NCBI GenBank assembly: GCA_037442205.1
Contig: JBBIQS010000082.1
Coordinates: 1 to 36,054, forward strand
From: JBBIQS01 sp037442205
Lineage (GTDB): Bacteria > Myxococcota > Myxococcia > Myxococcales > UBA5297
Direction of reading: 5' to 3'
DNA: 36,054 nt
Shown here: piece after piece, positions 34,861-36,054 of the stretch
Layout of the letters: every line of letters starts with the position of its first letter
How positions within the stretch are numbered: the first letter of the stretch is position 1
Position numbers and translations under genes: made by a program
The notes under the pieces: generated by a model
Database searches by the model: none
What the model was told of the DNA's origin: nothing
What the model saw: the letters and a program-made list of their open reading frames with translations, nothing else

Positions 34861-35844
34861 ATGCCGCGACAACCTCGCTCCGCCCGGCCGATCACCGTCG
34901 CGGTCACCGGCGCCGCCGGCTCTCTGGGCCAGCGGGTGCTGCCGCGGCTGCTGGCCTCCCCGGGCATCGCCCGGGTGCTGTCGCTGGACCTGTCGGCGCC
35001 GGCGCTGAGCGACCCCAAGCTGGACGCGCTGGAGCTCGACCTGACGCACCCGGCGGCGTCCCAGGCGCTGGCGGCGGCGCTGGCCGAGCGCAAGGTCCAG
35101 GTGGTGCTCCACCTGGCCTTCTTCTCCAGCTCGCTGCGCGACCCGGCCTACGCCCACGAGCTGGAGGCCATCGGCACCTCCCACCTGCTGGCCGGCTGCG
35201 CCGCCGGCGGGGTCAAGAGCGTGGTGATGTCCAGCACCACCATGGTCTACGGGGCCTCCCAGGCCAACCCCAACTTCCTCGCCGAGGACCGGCCGCTGCC
35301 CCAGCGGGCCCAGAGCCGCTACGTGGCGGACAAGATCGAGGCCGAGCGGCAGGTGCAGCACTTCCGCCGCAGCCACGCCGGCCTGCGCTCGACGGTGCTG
35401 CGGCTGGCGCCGGTGGTCGGCCCGAACACCGAGAACATCTTCACCCGCTTCCTGCGCCGGCCGCTGGCGCCGATGGTGCTGGGCTACGACCCGCTCATCC
35501 AGTGCCTGCACGAGGACGACGCCGCCGAGGCGATGCTGTGCGCGGTGCTGGCCAGGCAGTCGGGAGACTTCAACGTCGCCGGCCGCGGAGTGCTGCCTCT
35601 GTCGCAGGTCATCGCCCTGGCCGGCAGCCGGCCGGTGAAGATCCCCCTGCCCTTCGGCAGCGCCGCACTCAAGGCTCTGGGGGCGCTGGGAGTGGCCGCG
35701 GTGCCGCCCAGCATGCTCGACTACCTGCGCTTCTTGTGGGTCGCCGACGGCTCGGCGGCCTGGCGGGCGCTCGGCTTCAAACCCCGCTACAGCAGCCGCG
35801 AGGCGGTGCTCGCCTTCGCGATGGGACGCCGCGCCGCGGCCTGA
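34861..35844 (+). CDS. NAD(P)-dependent epimerase/dehydratase-type SDR
   Basis: 327 residues, an extended short-chain dehydrogenase/reductase. The cofactor-binding glycine motif is TGAAGSLG (16-23), and LDL after the second strand (42-44) suggests NAD rather than NADP preference. HLAF (84-87) and SSTTMVYG (124-131) precede the catalytic Tyr154 and Lys158 (RYVADK). VLRLAPVVGP is the substrate-loop region of the family. These enzymes act on nucleotide sugars, sterols or other alcohols, and the sequence does not tell which. It has its own promoter candidate with a leader hairpin. An open frame begins 11 bases after its stop, so the two genes are probably an operon. Cytoplasmic. Confidence 0.9.
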   Translation: MPRQPRSARPITVAVTGAAGSLGQRVLPRLLASPGIARVLSLDLSAPALSDPKLDALELDLTHPAASQALAAALAERKVQVVLHLAFFSSSLRDPAYAHELEAIGTSHLLAGCAAGGVKSVVMSSTTMVYGASQANPNFLAEDRPLPQRAQSRYVADKIEAERQVQHFRRSHAGLRSTVLRLAPVVGPNTENIFTRFLRRPLAPMVLGYDPLIQCLHEDDAAEAMLCAVLARQSGDFNVAGRGVLPLSQVIALAGSRPVKIPLPFGSAALKALGALGVAAVPPSMLDYLRFLWVADGSAAWRALGFKPRYSSREAVLAFAMGRRAAA

Positions 35845-35855
35845 ACGGACTCGCA

Positions 35856-36054
35856 ATGCCCAAGCTCCCGGTCCTCGGAAACGATCCCTTCCAGCGCGGC
35901 GCCGCCTCGCGCCCCGAGCCCGAGCCGCCCGCCCCGGTGCCGCTGCCGGTGGCCAGGCGCGCGGAGGCCGATCCGCGGCGTGACGCGCCGAAGAAAGCCC
36001 AGAAGAAGCAGGCGACTGCGCCCAAGGCCGCGGCCGCCCCCACGCGCGCGGTGA
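35856..36054 (+). CDS. N-terminal fragment of a gene cut by the window edge
   Basis: Only 66 codons are present from ATG 35856. It opens with MPKLPVLGNDPFQRGAA and continues as a Pro/Ala/Lys-rich, probably disordered stretch (PEPEPPAPVPLPVARR, KKAQKKQATAPKAAAA). No domain is visible, so I cannot name it. Genes next to such SDR enzymes in related bacteria can encode lipid acyltransferases, but this is a guess from memory. The close spacing after the SDR stop supports cotranscription. Confidence 0.6.
   Translation, partial: MPKLPVLGNDPFQRGAASRPEPEPPAPVPLPVARRAEADPRRDAPKKAQKKQATAPKAAAAPTRAV

Overview
This is a GC-rich window of about 36 kb (G/C-heavy third codon positions, frequent GTG starts) that looks like chromosomal DNA of a myxobacterium-type organism (Myxococcota, formerly Deltaproteobacteria). 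The support is the gene content: a DUF4388/PATAN protein, tandem PilZ-fold proteins of the type abundant in myxobacteria, a lipoprotein with Cys/Asp/Asn-rich DNDGDG motifs, large Ig/TIG-type lipoproteins, and a GlnRS carrying a GatB/YqeY-like tail. I saw no rRNA, tRNA, CRISPR array, insertion sequence, integrase or phage gene. The organism call is inferred from gene families, not from a marker gene.

Layout. 1-1285 (minus, cut by the edge): a protein with two HARE-type helix-turn-helix domains and a degenerate Mrr-like nuclease fold. 1586-3832 (plus): a cytoplasmic beta-propeller protein. 3840-14159 (minus): a tightly packed five-gene run read from right to left. It encodes an outer-membrane protein with Ig-like domains, two paralogous TIG lipoproteins with a Cys-paired repeat, a secreted FecR-domain protein and a DUF4388-TM-TPR protein. 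It looks like one envelope assembly. 14329-17213 (minus): a CapA-type phosphoesterase, an anchored protein of unknown family and uridine kinase. 17398-18768 (plus): two tandem PilZ paralogues. 18828-21131 (minus): glutaminyl-tRNA synthetase.

21247-26576 (minus): DUF2760, Hsp70 and Hsp70-DUF3731, a chaperone-like operon with no J-protein or GrpE beside it and a REP-like palindrome between the two Hsp70 genes. 26777-27736 (plus): a DMT-family transporter whose 3' end overlaps a small secreted protein on the other strand. 28110-29033 (plus): a protein whose DHH-phosphoesterase motifs seem to be in permuted order. 29120-30961 (plus): the DNDGDG-repeat lipoprotein, with the clearest promoter in the window. 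30995-32107 (plus): an MbfA-like ferritin-VIT1 iron exporter. 32117-34188 (minus): a soluble hybrid histidine kinase and a dCMP deaminase. 34359 to the end (plus): a small secreted protein, an extended SDR enzyme and the start of an unidentified gene.

Most single genes belong to recognisable families. The parts most likely to be under-described are the envelope operon with its repeated Cys-pair module, the DUF2760/double-Hsp70 operon, the possibly permuted DHH protein, and the PilZ pair in which one copy has lost an arginine of the c-di-GMP motif. All positions and motifs were read by eye, and no database search was run.
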